From IMG/VR virus record IMGVR_UViG_3300017783_000192, positions 1 to 25,008 of that record: a DNA stretch of 25,008 nucleotides; one strand, 5' to 3'. Within the stretch, counting starts at the first letter, position 1. Each line of letters starts with the position of its first letter. A program made the translations under genes and the position numbers. Source of the DNA: a virus. Below the pieces are notes generated by a model. The model was not told the origin of the DNA. It made no database searches and worked only from the letters and a program-made list of their open reading frames with translations. Positions 7,219 to 15,088 of the stretch are shown here, piece by piece.

Positions 7219-7752
7219 ATGTCCTACGCCGAAACAACCGATGTTGGCTCCCGTCTTGCTCTTGATAGCGCACAAAGACAGCGAGCAAATAACCGACTAA
7301 TCAGCGTGCTTCGCCGTGCTGGTATTGATATTGACCAAATGTTTCGTGACTACGGAAGAGATGTCCCAAGCAATTACATGGCCGAAACAACTCTTGACGG
7401 AAATGTAAGTGCGGGTGCAACAACTATTACATTGACAAGTGCAACAGGATTCTCAACTGCTGGAAATGGCAACATTAACGGTGATTCCTTTAAATGGACT
7501 GGTAAATCCTCCAACGACTTAACAGGATGCACCGGTATCTCTTTTGACCACGCAACTGGTGTTAAGGTTCAAGAGGGCGAAATGGCTCACATACTCCGTG
7601 AAATTTGTGCGGATATTGCTGCTTCCTACTATCTTGAAGATGAAGCCGTTTTTCAAACCGCCAACAACGATGGGTCGGTGCGTGCCAACTACCTAAGAGA
7701 GCGTGGATTTGATAACCTTCACCGATTGGCTCACTTGGGGAGTGTTGACTAA
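7219..7752 (+). CDS. Head-tail connector/neck protein with inserted beta domain
   Basis: 177 residues. The outer parts (residues 1-53 and 118-177) are helical, with the look of a phage head-completion/neck protein: 'LRRAGIDIDQMFRDYG' at the start and 'REICADIAASYYLEDEAVF' near 122-140. Residues 55-112 (NVSAGATTITLTSATGF, FKWTGKSSNDLTGCTGI, DHATGVKVQEG) form a beta module seen inserted in many phage tail and neck proteins, where 'tiTltsttgFp..G.i.i....i.yTG' is typical. It follows the small membrane genes and precedes the tail-completion gene. A second connector in the same operon is normal for siphoviruses. Confidence 0.6.
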   Translation: MSYAETTDVGSRLALDSAQRQRANNRLISVLRRAGIDIDQMFRDYGRDVPSNYMAETTLDGNVSAGATTITLTSATGFSTAGNGNINGDSFKWTGKSSNDLTGCTGISFDHATGVKVQEGEMAHILREICADIAASYYLEDEAVFQTANNDGSVRANYLRERGFDNLHRLAHLGSVD

Positions 7753-8378
7753 TGCGTGGCCTCCACATTGAACCAATGACAAAGGTTACAACAGGCGGTG
7801 GTGGTTCAACCCGTATTCGTGTTGATACACGAGAGTTTAATATGGCTATGCGCGATGCTGAAAAGGTTATCGCAGATGCTATGTTTAGGGGTTCGGGAAG
7901 GGCTTTTGACCAAACAAAAAGAGAAACCGATAGATACTTGCGTTCCTTGACATTTCAAACCCCACAGGCAAAGAAAGTCGCTAACTCCTTGGATTACAGC
8001 AAAGGGGCGGAAAGAAAAGCAGAAATCCGTGGCGATGAAATTACATTGGAAGCCATGTTCGGTAGCCGTGGACCAAGAATCCACGGTGGAGAAATCGGCT
8101 TCGGTGTTCATACGAGTCCCGACGACAATGGTGGCACATTTAACATTGGTCAAGCCGTTGAAGAAGGCATAAATCCAAGAACATTTTCTTTCAAAGCAAG
8201 TCCCGGTGCAAAAGAACATGGTCGTCAAATTGGACGAGCCAAGGGACCGACAGCATGGTATGGAAAAGGTGGTAGTGCTGATTTTGTAGGCATCAAGGGA
8301 ACAGAATACATTTCTCATGCCTCCAACTTCTTTAATCGTATAATTAAGAAAGAAGTGGAAAGAGAGTTGGTGTTTTAA
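7752..8378 (+). CDS. Tail-completion protein (HK97 gp10-like), tentative
   Basis: 208 residues. The ATG shares a base with the preceding TAA stop (TAATG), and GGGGAG (7737-7742) provides the ribosome-binding site. An N-terminal strand (TRIRVDTREFNMAMRDAEKVI) followed by a helix resembles the opening of HK97 gp10/gp16-like neck proteins; a basic middle (residues 55-95), a Gly-rich central region and a C-terminal helix (ASNFFNRIIKKEVERELVF) match the rest of the family, which closes the neck and joins the tail tube. The central 100-165 region is longer than in HK97. Placement between connector and tail terminator supports the call. Confidence 0.5.
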   Translation: MRGLHIEPMTKVTTGGGGSTRIRVDTREFNMAMRDAEKVIADAMFRGSGRAFDQTKRETDRYLRSLTFQTPQAKKVANSLDYSKGAERKAEIRGDEITLEAMFGSRGPRIHGGEIGFGVHTSPDDNGGTFNIGQAVEEGINPRTFSFKASPGAKEHGRQIGRAKGPTAWYGKGGSADFVGIKGTEYISHASNFFNRIIKKEVERELVF

Positions 8379-8380
8379 TT

Positions 8381-9436
8381 ATGGCAATAGCAACAACAGA
8401 ACAGTTTTGGAATCACCGTTTGAACGGTGAAAACCCTACATCCCCTACGGGTGAAAACAATAACCCTTGGACGGCCACAGGAAGCGGCGCAAGCGAAGTG
8501 GATAAGTTTTGGGTGGTGTCGGATGCCCGATACAATGTGACGCCCACAACCAACGCTTATACGCTTTTTACGGTGCTTCAATACACCAGCACCCCAAGCA
8601 ACGATGAAATCCTTATGTCTTTGGACAACGGAACAAAGAAAGTGGAGGTAAAGGCTTTTGGGACAAAAGTAAAGTTGGTTGGTGCTACGACAGTAACCAG
8701 CGTTGACCTTGACCCACTAATGGCTGAGGAAAATCCTGTGCCTCTCGCTCTCCGACTAACACTTGATGCTTCGGGCAACGCTCGTCTGTATCTGCGTGAA
8801 ATGATTGAGGACGACGACGCACAAACGGTCTATCTATCAGTTGCTGGCGCATCCGGCTCAAGCCGAAACATCGCTTGGGGAAACAATAGCGGAACCATCA
8901 AGTGGGCCTCGGTATATGCAACTGACATGGGTGCTTTTTCCCCGCTTGAGTTGGCCCCCTCCGACTTGGCTACTGACACCCTGCTTCGTATGGGCTTATC
9001 CATCGTTGAAAACTTACGGAATAGCCGCAGGGCGCACCTAAAAACTCATCTTGACGCTGGCTCAATCCGATACGGTTATGACATCTCACAGGAAATGCTT
9101 ACTCGTAGCATCCCACCATTTATTCATGTGTTGTTGCGTGGGCTTGGTTCACCGACCTTTGCCGCCCTCGGTGGTGGACGCATTGACCAAGAATACGATG
9201 TTCTCATCTATGTGACTACTCGTGGAACCACTTACGAGGACGCATACCGTTTGGGGTTGAACATTGTCGGGGAATGTTTTGACGAGTTATATACGACAAC
9301 AGGTTTGAACGGAACAACGGACAGTCTTTTTGAATACGATTTACAATTGCAGTCCCGCATGGATGACGAGGTCACGATTTGCACACATTTGCTAACACTG
9401 ACCTACATGCGTCGTTTGAATATGCGACACCGATGA
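8381..9436 (+). CDS. LamG/lectin-like domain fused to a tail-terminator-like domain
   Basis: 351 residues in two clear halves. Residues 1-195 look like a concanavalin A/LamG-type beta sandwich: YTLFTVLQY, EILMSLDNG, KVEVKAF, PLALRLTLDASGNARLYL and GTIKWASVYATDMG follow the strand order of laminin-G folds. Residues 200-351 resemble a tail terminator (gpU-like): helix LATDTLLRMGLSIVENL, strands FIHVLLRG and YDVLIYVTTRG, helix YEDAYRLGLNIVGECFDELY, and final strands. Tail terminators cap the tube at the neck, and this gene sits immediately before the tail tube gene, as expected. A lectin domain on a neck protein would display a carbohydrate-binding module at the head-tail joint. Fold calls are from sequence pattern. 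Confidence 0.6.
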   Translation: MAIATTEQFWNHRLNGENPTSPTGENNNPWTATGSGASEVDKFWVVSDARYNVTPTTNAYTLFTVLQYTSTPSNDEILMSLDNGTKKVEVKAFGTKVKLVGATTVTSVDLDPLMAEENPVPLALRLTLDASGNARLYLREMIEDDDAQTVYLSVAGASGSSRNIAWGNNSGTIKWASVYATDMGAFSPLELAPSDLATDTLLRMGLSIVENLRNSRRAHLKTHLDAGSIRYGYDISQEMLTRSIPPFIHVLLRGLGSPTFAALGGGRIDQEYDVLIYVTTRGTTYEDAYRLGLNIVGECFDELYTTTGLNGTTDSLFEYDLQLQSRMDDEVTICTHLLTLTYMRRLNMRHR

Positions 9437-9441
9437 AACGC

Positions 9442-9449
9442 TTAAATAT
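9442..9449 (+). promoter_or_regulatory. Putative archaeal TATA-box promoter for the tail tube gene
   Basis: TTAAATAT in the 51-base gap between the terminator-like and tube genes, with a purine-rich GAAACG just upstream that could serve as a BRE. An archaeal start site about 26 bases from the box centre would fall near 9472, giving a short leader that still includes the AAGGTGAT site at 9477-9484. It is the largest gap in the plus-strand operon and precedes a gene that must be highly expressed. Confidence 0.4.
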
Positions 9450-9487
9450 CAACCCATTGGTAGTCTAAACACCGAGAAGGTGATACC

Positions 9488-10471
9488 ATGAGCGGATTCA
9501 ACAACCGATATGTAGGGATTGTTAAAGAAACAACCTACGGAACAGACCCAACAAGCGGATATGTTTTTGGAGAAGTTGACGACGAGTCCATCAAACACAC
9601 TTACGAAGTGATGCAACGCACAGACATGAGCCGATACGGAACGGCCAAGTCCAACACGGGCAAGGAGTTTTCCGAAGGCGATATTAACATGGCTATGCTC
9701 GCTGACAACTTTTTGGGAACGGTTTTGACTGGACTTTTCCCAACCGACACGGTGACTGGCTCAAGCCCAACTTACAGCCACACTTTCACCGAAGCCGGAA
9801 CAGACCGCTCATTTACGATGCTTGTTGGTCGTGAAGAAAAAGAACACACCTACACGGGCATTGCTGTTGATAGCATGTCCGTGAGCGCAAACATCAACGA
9901 ATACGCTATGATTTCTGCTTCTTTTATGGGTAAAGCAGAAAGCGGACTTGCTACTATTGGTGCATCCAGTCCATCCTTCAACACCAACGACCCTCTTTAC
10001 TTCGCTGACGCAAAGGTTTTCTTCAATGGAGACGCTACCGCTTCTAACCTTGTGAAGTCCATCTCCTTTGACATCAACATGAACCGTGATGGAGACAACG
10101 CTTGTGGTCTTGGCGATGCAACCTACACCCGCCTTCCTCCGTTCCAACGCCGTGAAATTTCCGGAAGTATTGAGTTTAACAAGATTATTCACACCGCCGT
10201 TGAAAGTGAGCCGACATACGCTGAATTGACAGCCGCAGACGGTTTGGAATTAAGCGGAAGCGGCGTTGAATTGAAGGTTCAGTTTGGCGACGAAAGCACT
10301 GCTGATGTTGTCACCTTCAACTTTTACAAAATCCGCTTTGAGGCTCCCGATGCCAATGTGTCGGGTCGTGACACGCAGACCATGACTGTGCCGTTCATTG
10401 CTCTTTTCAGCCCCAACGACAGCAAGATGATGGATGTTGTTATGAAGAACGCTCAATCATCCGCTTATTGA
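9488..10471 (+). CDS. Major tail tube protein
   Basis: 327 residues. The N-terminus 'GIVKETTYGTDPTSGYVF' (residues 10-27) is the characteristic opening of phage tail tube proteins ('.g.eE.tyGt.p'), followed by long alternating strands (YSHTFTEAG, SFTMLVGREEK, VDSMSVSANINEYAMISASF) typical of tube beta-sandwiches that stack into the hollow tail. The block ISFDINMNRDGDNACGLGD with REISGSIEFN is also typical of the '44 kDa' tube family. It is longer than lambda gpV, so it may carry an extra surface domain in its second half. AAGGTGAT precedes ATG. Its position before the chaperone and tape measure genes is canonical. Confidence 0.75.
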   Translation: MSGFNNRYVGIVKETTYGTDPTSGYVFGEVDDESIKHTYEVMQRTDMSRYGTAKSNTGKEFSEGDINMAMLADNFLGTVLTGLFPTDTVTGSSPTYSHTFTEAGTDRSFTMLVGREEKEHTYTGIAVDSMSVSANINEYAMISASFMGKAESGLATIGASSPSFNTNDPLYFADAKVFFNGDATASNLVKSISFDINMNRDGDNACGLGDATYTRLPPFQRREISGSIEFNKIIHTAVESEPTYAELTAADGLELSGSGVELKVQFGDESTADVVTFNFYKIRFEAPDANVSGRDTQTMTVPFIALFSPNDSKMMDVVMKNAQSSAY

Positions 10472-10477
10472 GGTGAT
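10470..10477 (+). promoter_or_regulatory. Ribosome-binding site that sets a TTG start
   Basis: GAGGTGAT overlaps the tail tube stop codon and lies 4 bases before TTG at 10482. It contains the GTG that would otherwise be taken as the start of this small gene. Confidence 0.6.
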
Positions 10478-10481
10478 TTGG

Positions 10482-10676
10482 TTGGCTAACAACGGCGGCA
10501 CTGCGATTCCCGACAAAACCAAACTAACGGTATTATCATTTGAAGGAACGGCATCAGCCGTGACCACGGCCCTGCGAGCCGCAATCGCAAACGACGACAT
10601 CATTATCAATGCGTCCACAAGCAGAAAGAAAGACAGTAACACCGTGATTTGCACAGTTGTTGCGATTATAGCATAA
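10482..10676 (+). CDS. Small protein of unknown function, 64 residues
   Basis: TTG start chosen because GAGGTGAT (10470-10477) lies 4 bases upstream and overlaps the tube gene's stop; a GTG at 10473 is inside that site and so is unlikely. The product begins LANNGGTAIPDKTKLTVLSF and ends with a hydrophobic segment (TVICTVVAIIA) that may be a beta strand or a short membrane segment. Genes at this spot in siphoviruses are often small tail accessory proteins. Not recognised. Confidence 0.5.
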   Translation: MANNGGTAIPDKTKLTVLSFEGTASAVTTALRAAIANDDIIINASTSRKKDSNTVICTVVAIIA

Positions 10677-10716
10677 GTATAGTATTCCCCTAAAAGGAAA
10701 GAGAAGTGAGAAAAGT

Positions 10717-11079
10717 ATGCCAGTATTGACAAAAGAGTTTGAATTAGACGACGGAACAAAAATCACCTGCCGACAAGCAGGTGGTATGACCAAACTACGG
10801 ATTGAAAACATCCAAGCGAAGGTTTTTCGCGAACACATACACTTTGGTTTAGACACATCCGAATGGACTGACGAACAACAGAAGCAGTTTGCTGACGCAT
10901 TGGAGCAAGAGGGAGCAGGTCTTGAATCTCAAATGCGTGAATGGATTCCTCGCTCAATCATTGAGCCAAAGGACTTTGATATTGACTCGTTGACCAGTGA
11001 AGAATTGCGGATGATTTTGGGCTTTGTTCGGGGAGATGACCCCGATGGTGCGCCCCCTTTGGACAATTCTTCCGAGTAG
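10717..11079 (+). CDS. Tail assembly chaperone, gpG-like (zero-frame product)
   Basis: 120 residues, acidic, starting with strands (TKEFELDDGTKITCRQAGG) and continuing as helices (KQFADALEQEGAGLESQM, SLTSEELRMILGFV). This is the layout of the short form of siphovirus tail assembly chaperones, which keep the tape measure protein soluble and recruit tube subunits. It lies exactly between the tube and tape measure genes. The last 8 codons overlap a second frame that continues past the stop, and the overlap contains a -1 slippery site (11055-11061). The AGAAGTGA-type site ahead of ATG is moderate. Confidence 0.7.
   Translation: MPVLTKEFELDDGTKITCRQAGGMTKLRIENIQAKVFREHIHFGLDTSEWTDEQQKQFADALEQEGAGLESQMREWIPRSIIEPKDFDIDSLTSEELRMILGFVRGDDPDGAPPLDNSSE
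11055..11061 (+). promoter_or_regulatory. Programmed -1 frameshift site CCCTTTG
   Basis: In the chaperone's zero frame the codons read CCT (11056-11058) then TTG (11059-11061), preceded by C at 11055. This is exactly the X XXY YYZ form required for tandem -1 slippage (CCC/TTT). The -1 frame is open from 11040 to 11360, so a ribosome slipping here bypasses the stop at 11077-11079. No stem-loop was examined computationally. Confidence 0.7.
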
Positions 11080-11360
11080 CACCAACGCTTTGTATGGCAT
11101 ACAAAGGGACGCTACCCTCGGATTTGTGGGATAGGTATGACTGCGAAGGCGGTCAAGAGCGCATGACGCTTGACCTGCTTGTGGCTATGGATATGAATGA
11201 CAAAATATCCGAAGCAACAAACAACGCCAAGAAAAAGTTTGACGGCAAAAGTATGGCATCCCGCTTAAAACAACGGAGACAACAACGCCAATTATTAAAC
11301 GACAACGAAACGGTGTCCTTGTTAGGCGGCTTAGGCTTGCCCATACAGCGTAGCAAATAG
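11061..11360 (+). CDS. Tail assembly chaperone extension, gpT-like, read by -1 frameshift
   Basis: After slippage at CCCTTTG the frame continues GQFFRVAPTLCMAYKG to 11360, adding about 100 residues to the gpG-like protein and giving a gpGT-like fusion of about 215 residues. The segment LCMAYKGTLPSDLWDRYD matches the 'la..y..lPSelw' start of gpT-like and related chaperone extensions, and this motif begins upstream of the only in-frame ATG (11094). That ATG has no ribosome-binding site (ACCAACGCTTTGT precedes it), so independent initiation is unlikely. The C-terminus is basic and Gln-rich (RLKQRRQQRQLL). In lambda the T domain binds the tube protein while G binds the tape measure. Confidence 0.7.
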   Translation, partial: GQFFRVAPTLCMAYKGTLPSDLWDRYDCEGGQERMTLDLLVAMDMNDKISEATNNAKKKFDGKSMASRLKQRRQQRQLLNDNETVSLLGGLGLPIQRSK

Positions 11361-11377
11361 TTGAGAGAGGGTTCAAG

Positions 11378-14300
11378 TTGATAGAAGAGTTATTCCTATC
11401 CTTAATGCCCGTGGTGCTTCTTTTTGCCACAATGACGATGCTCGTTCTTCGGGCTGGTGCATCCCGTATTTTCTTTGATGTCGTCGGTTCTTTCCAAGCG
11501 ACACGATTGATTGGTGACGCACAAGCCAAAATCACTGTTCTTCAAGGTTTGGTTCTTGACGGTTTGTCGGGTATCACAGAAGGTGTTGGGCTAATAGGCG
11601 AACAAATAGGGATGCTTGTTGATAGCACCGTTCCCCTTGCTCAAGAGATTGGTTTTGCTCGCATTGAGTTTGAAAAATTCGTTGCATCGGGGGATGACGC
11701 AGACCTCCTTGCTGGACAAATTGAAAATCTTGGAACACAATTCGGATTCACTGCCGACCAAGCACTTGCCGCCGGTTCAAGGATGGCACAACTTTCTTCC
11801 GTCGTTGGTGGTGGGGCCGCTATTCCCGCCGCAACTCAAGTTGGTATCGCCTTCGGTATGGTCGGTGGTATGCAAACGGAAGAAGCAATGCGTAAGATGA
11901 TTTCGCTACAACAACAGACAGGATTTATGTTTGGAGAATTGACGGAAAAGCAATTCAACAGGTTGGAAGCCGAAGAAAAAGCCAACATAATTAGGGCGAA
12001 CAGCATCAAGTTGTTGAATCAACTAAACACAGTTGAAAATCGTTCTTCTGCTACGATGTCTCAAATTACTTTCGTAATGAACCAGTTTGCTTCGTCGGCT
12101 CGGTTGGCTGGCGACGAAATTACTTTTATGGCAGCAGCATCAGCCACACTGATTGAAGCCGGTGAAGAACAAGGTAAGGCTGGTCGTGCGCTCAAAATGA
12201 TGTATGCTCGGCTTGGTGCTGACACAGGAAACAACACCAAAATTTTACAAAAATACGGAATAGCCACAAAAGATTCCAACGACCAACTTCGGTCAATGGA
12301 AGAAATTATAGGTGATGTTTCGTCAGCAATATCAAAACTGGCTGTTGAGCAACAAGCATCAGCCAAAATGGAAATTGCACAGGCAATCGCTGGAAACGAC
12401 CACTATGTTCGTGCTATCAAGTTGATAGAAGGGTATAATCGCTCTGTTCAACTTCAAACAATGGCTGTTCAAGAGTTAGACACAGCACAAACCGAATTGA
12501 ATAAGCGATTTGAGGACAACGCTTTCCTTTTACAACAAGCACAATCACGACTAACTGACGCAAAAGCGTTGGTTGGTGGTATGTTCACACCAGCCGTAAT
12601 TCGTGCCACAAACGCACAGGCATCGTTAAACGAAGAGTTTGCTGCTATGGGGCAAGAGGCAGGATTGGATGGTTCTTTCATAAGGATGCTTTCGGGTGTT
12701 ATTGTTAATGCACAACAGATGGGACAGATTTTTGCTCCTATGATTGAAGCCAATCTTAACATGATGAGCCTCACGGTTTCCCTCCAAACACAACTGCAAA
12801 TCCAGCGTGCCATCGGAGGACAATCGCTTGTGAACGCAAGTGCTTATGGACGACAGGGTGAAATGGTTCGTGCCAACTTAGGCTCAATACAAGCGACGGC
12901 TGCAATAGAGAACAGAAGGGCAATGTTAGCCGTATCTCAACTACGGATGGATAAAACTGCTACGGACGCACGACAGCGTGCAATGCAACTATCACAAGGC
13001 GAAGTGACAAACAATCAACAAGCCCTATTTACTCAACGACAATCGTTGGAAAGGGGCCTCGCTACATTACAAAACAAAAAGAACCAACTGGAAATTCAAG
13101 GAGTATTAAACAGAAAGGAACAGGATTCCCTTTTTACCGAGGACAGACACCTTCAAATTTTATTGAGAAAAAAAACCATTACACAAAACAATTTACAATT
13201 GATGACACGAGAACAGGCTTATATCGCTGCGGCAGGTAAGTTGGCTGAAAAAGAAGGAATGACGGCACAGCGTTTGATGAATTACAAAAGCACACACTTT
13301 ATTCACGCTAAGGCCGAAAAAATACTAAATGAATCTAACCTTGAAAACCTACAAATACGGTCTGTATTGGAGCAGCAAATTTTAAACATTGAGCAAAGAA
13401 GAGGTGCGCTTAACATACCTTTTACGCAAATAGAAAAAACACAGATGGAAAACAAAAAAACACAATTGAAATTAGTCAATCAACAACTTTCACAAGAAGG
13501 GGAGCGTGTTATTTTCTCTTTGATGAACGCACAAGCGATTGGAGGCGAAACAGAAGCCGCAAAAATCCTACGCAACGCTCACATTGAATTGATTGGTATT
13601 ACAAGACAAAAATCTTCCGCAGAGGTCCAAAACAACCTAATTATGGAGCAAGCCGAGAAAGCCGCACGAGAATTGGCTGTGGCGTATGGTCTTGACGAAG
13701 CGGCTCTTAGAAAGTTGATACCTTCTTTAAAAGTTTTCCAACAGGCATTGAACGGCGTTGAAGAACAAAGCAAATTGACAGTGGATGCGGCAATGGCAAC
13801 TCAAATGGCATTTATGAAAGTCTCCGGTGCGCTTGGTGGAGCAAGCATGATGATGTCAATGTTTTCGGAAAACGAGGATGCAGCAAGGGCTTCCATGATG
13901 CTAATGACGCTTTCAATGGTCCCCATGACCTTTCAAATGTTCACTGCTACAAGTGCATCTATGGCCTTAGTCGGTAGCATGGCAAAAACTGAGGTCCAAG
14001 CCCAAAAAACTTCTATTGCCCTAAAAGGTGTTGCGCTTTCTGCTGGAAAAGTTGCTTTGGCACTTGGCGGAGTCCTTTTGATTGGTGTCGCTTTCATGGC
14101 TTTGTCGCGTGCCACGAGAAATGCAAAAGATGATACCGATGATTTAGCGGCTGGATTTGACAATCTTAACAAAACAGTATCATTCAACAAAGAAATGTAT
14201 TCCGATATTGCTAATAGCCTTACCGATAAAAGTATTCTTGACATTGTTCAAGAGGTCAATGACACTGAAAATCAAATTAAAGAAATTAAAGATAGTCTAA

Positions 14301-15073
14301 AAAACAGCACCAATCCGATTATCATTGACCAACTCAACCAAGAATTGACTCTGCTTGAAGAACAACTTTCCATTCAACAAGACATTGCTGCCGAACGGCA
14401 ATCTTCTGCTCTGTTGGATGACTCTTCGGCTGCAAACGCATTTTTCGGTAATGTAAAAGCATTACAGGATGCTGAAAAAGAGTATCAAGACGCTGAAAAA
14501 AGGTCACCCCTCTTGTTTGGTAAATTCCCAACTGGGGCGGCTGGAAGAACAGCAGAAGATTTCTTTGGTGTGAATTTGCTTGCCGGTGCGCCAATGGCGT
14601 TTTATGACAGAGATGAAGAAGCCGCACTTTCAGCCTACAATGATGCGTTGGAAAAAATACCCGAAAACATGCACGGTGCTATCTTAGAGGCAGCAAAAGC
14701 AAGCACAACTATTGACGAATTCAACAACAGATTGAGTGCTATGGCAGAAGAAGAAAGTTTTGATAATCCTTTTGGCAACTTTGGAAGCGGCATAGAGGAA
14801 AACTTCATTGGTCCGATTGAGGCCGCAAAGGAAGCCGCCTTTGAGTTTAGCAACGCTCGTGAAGAAATGTTCTTCGGTATGAGTAAAGGTAATATTACAG
14901 GAGACATGGTGAAGCAAGTAGTGAACAAAGGCGTGGAAACGCTTATCAACACTACCGAAGTTATTATGACCAACAATTTCAACGGTATGACCACGGGTCA
15001 AGCAGCAAATGAAATCACAAAGCAAGTTATAGAACAGTTAAACGGTTTGGGACTTAACATCCAATCGTCGTAG
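11378..15073 (+). CDS. Tail tape measure protein
   Basis: 1231 residues from TTG at 11378, with GAGAGAGG (11363-11370) 7 bases upstream. It is the long, helix-rich, Gln/Ala/Met-rich protein that follows the chaperone pair. Residues 110-330 resemble the TP901-type tape measure core (FGFTADQALAAGSRMAQLSS, EEAMRKMISLQQQTG, ATLIEAGEEQGKAGRALKMM). Residues 500-800 are long coiled coils. Hydrophobic segments occur at 5-23 (LFLSLMPVVLLFATMTMLVL) and about 885-910 (GKVALALGGVLLIGVAFMAL), as expected of a protein that inserts into the host membrane during DNA delivery. At about 0.15 nm per residue the tail would be roughly 185 nm. No lysozyme or peptidase motif was noticed, which fits an archaeal host without murein. 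Confidence 0.85.
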   Translation: MIEELFLSLMPVVLLFATMTMLVLRAGASRIFFDVVGSFQATRLIGDAQAKITVLQGLVLDGLSGITEGVGLIGEQIGMLVDSTVPLAQEIGFARIEFEKFVASGDDADLLAGQIENLGTQFGFTADQALAAGSRMAQLSSVVGGGAAIPAATQVGIAFGMVGGMQTEEAMRKMISLQQQTGFMFGELTEKQFNRLEAEEKANIIRANSIKLLNQLNTVENRSSATMSQITFVMNQFASSARLAGDEITFMAAASATLIEAGEEQGKAGRALKMMYARLGADTGNNTKILQKYGIATKDSNDQLRSMEEIIGDVSSAISKLAVEQQASAKMEIAQAIAGNDHYVRAIKLIEGYNRSVQLQTMAVQELDTAQTELNKRFEDNAFLLQQAQSRLTDAKALVGGMFTPAVIRATNAQASLNEEFAAMGQEAGLDGSFIRMLSGVIVNAQQMGQIFAPMIEANLNMMSLTVSLQTQLQIQRAIGGQSLVNASAYGRQGEMVRANLGSIQATAAIENRRAMLAVSQLRMDKTATDARQRAMQLSQGEVTNNQQALFTQRQSLERGLATLQNKKNQLEIQGVLNRKEQDSLFTEDRHLQILLRKKTITQNNLQLMTREQAYIAAAGKLAEKEGMTAQRLMNYKSTHFIHAKAEKILNESNLENLQIRSVLEQQILNIEQRRGALNIPFTQIEKTQMENKKTQLKLVNQQLSQEGERVIFSLMNAQAIGGETEAAKILRNAHIELIGITRQKSSAEVQNNLIMEQAEKAARELAVAYGLDEAALRKLIPSLKVFQQALNGVEEQSKLTVDAAMATQMAFMKVSGALGGASMMMSMFSENEDAARASMMLMTLSMVPMTFQMFTATSASMALVGSMAKTEVQAQKTSIALKGVALSAGKVALALGGVLLIGVAFMALSRATRNAKDDTDDLAAGFDNLNKTVSFNKEMYSDIANSLTDKSILDIVQEVNDTENQIKEIKDSLKNSTNPIIIDQLNQELTLLEEQLSIQQDIAAERQSSALLDDSSAANAFFGNVKALQDAEKEYQDAEKRSPLLFGKFPTGAAGRTAEDFFGVNLLAGAPMAFYDRDEEAALSAYNDALEKIPENMHGAILEAAKASTTIDEFNNRLSAMAEEESFDNPFGNFGSGIEENFIGPIEAAKEAAFEFSNAREEMFFGMSKGNITGDMVKQVVNKGVETLINTTEVIMTNNFNGMTTGQAANEITKQVIEQLNGLGLNIQSS

Positions 15074-15088
15074 TGAGAAGTGAAAGAA

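Noticed and set aside
11094-11360. Independent 88-residue gene starting at ATG 11094
   Set aside because: No ribosome-binding site; the family motif begins upstream of the ATG; the slippery heptamer explains the arrangement better.
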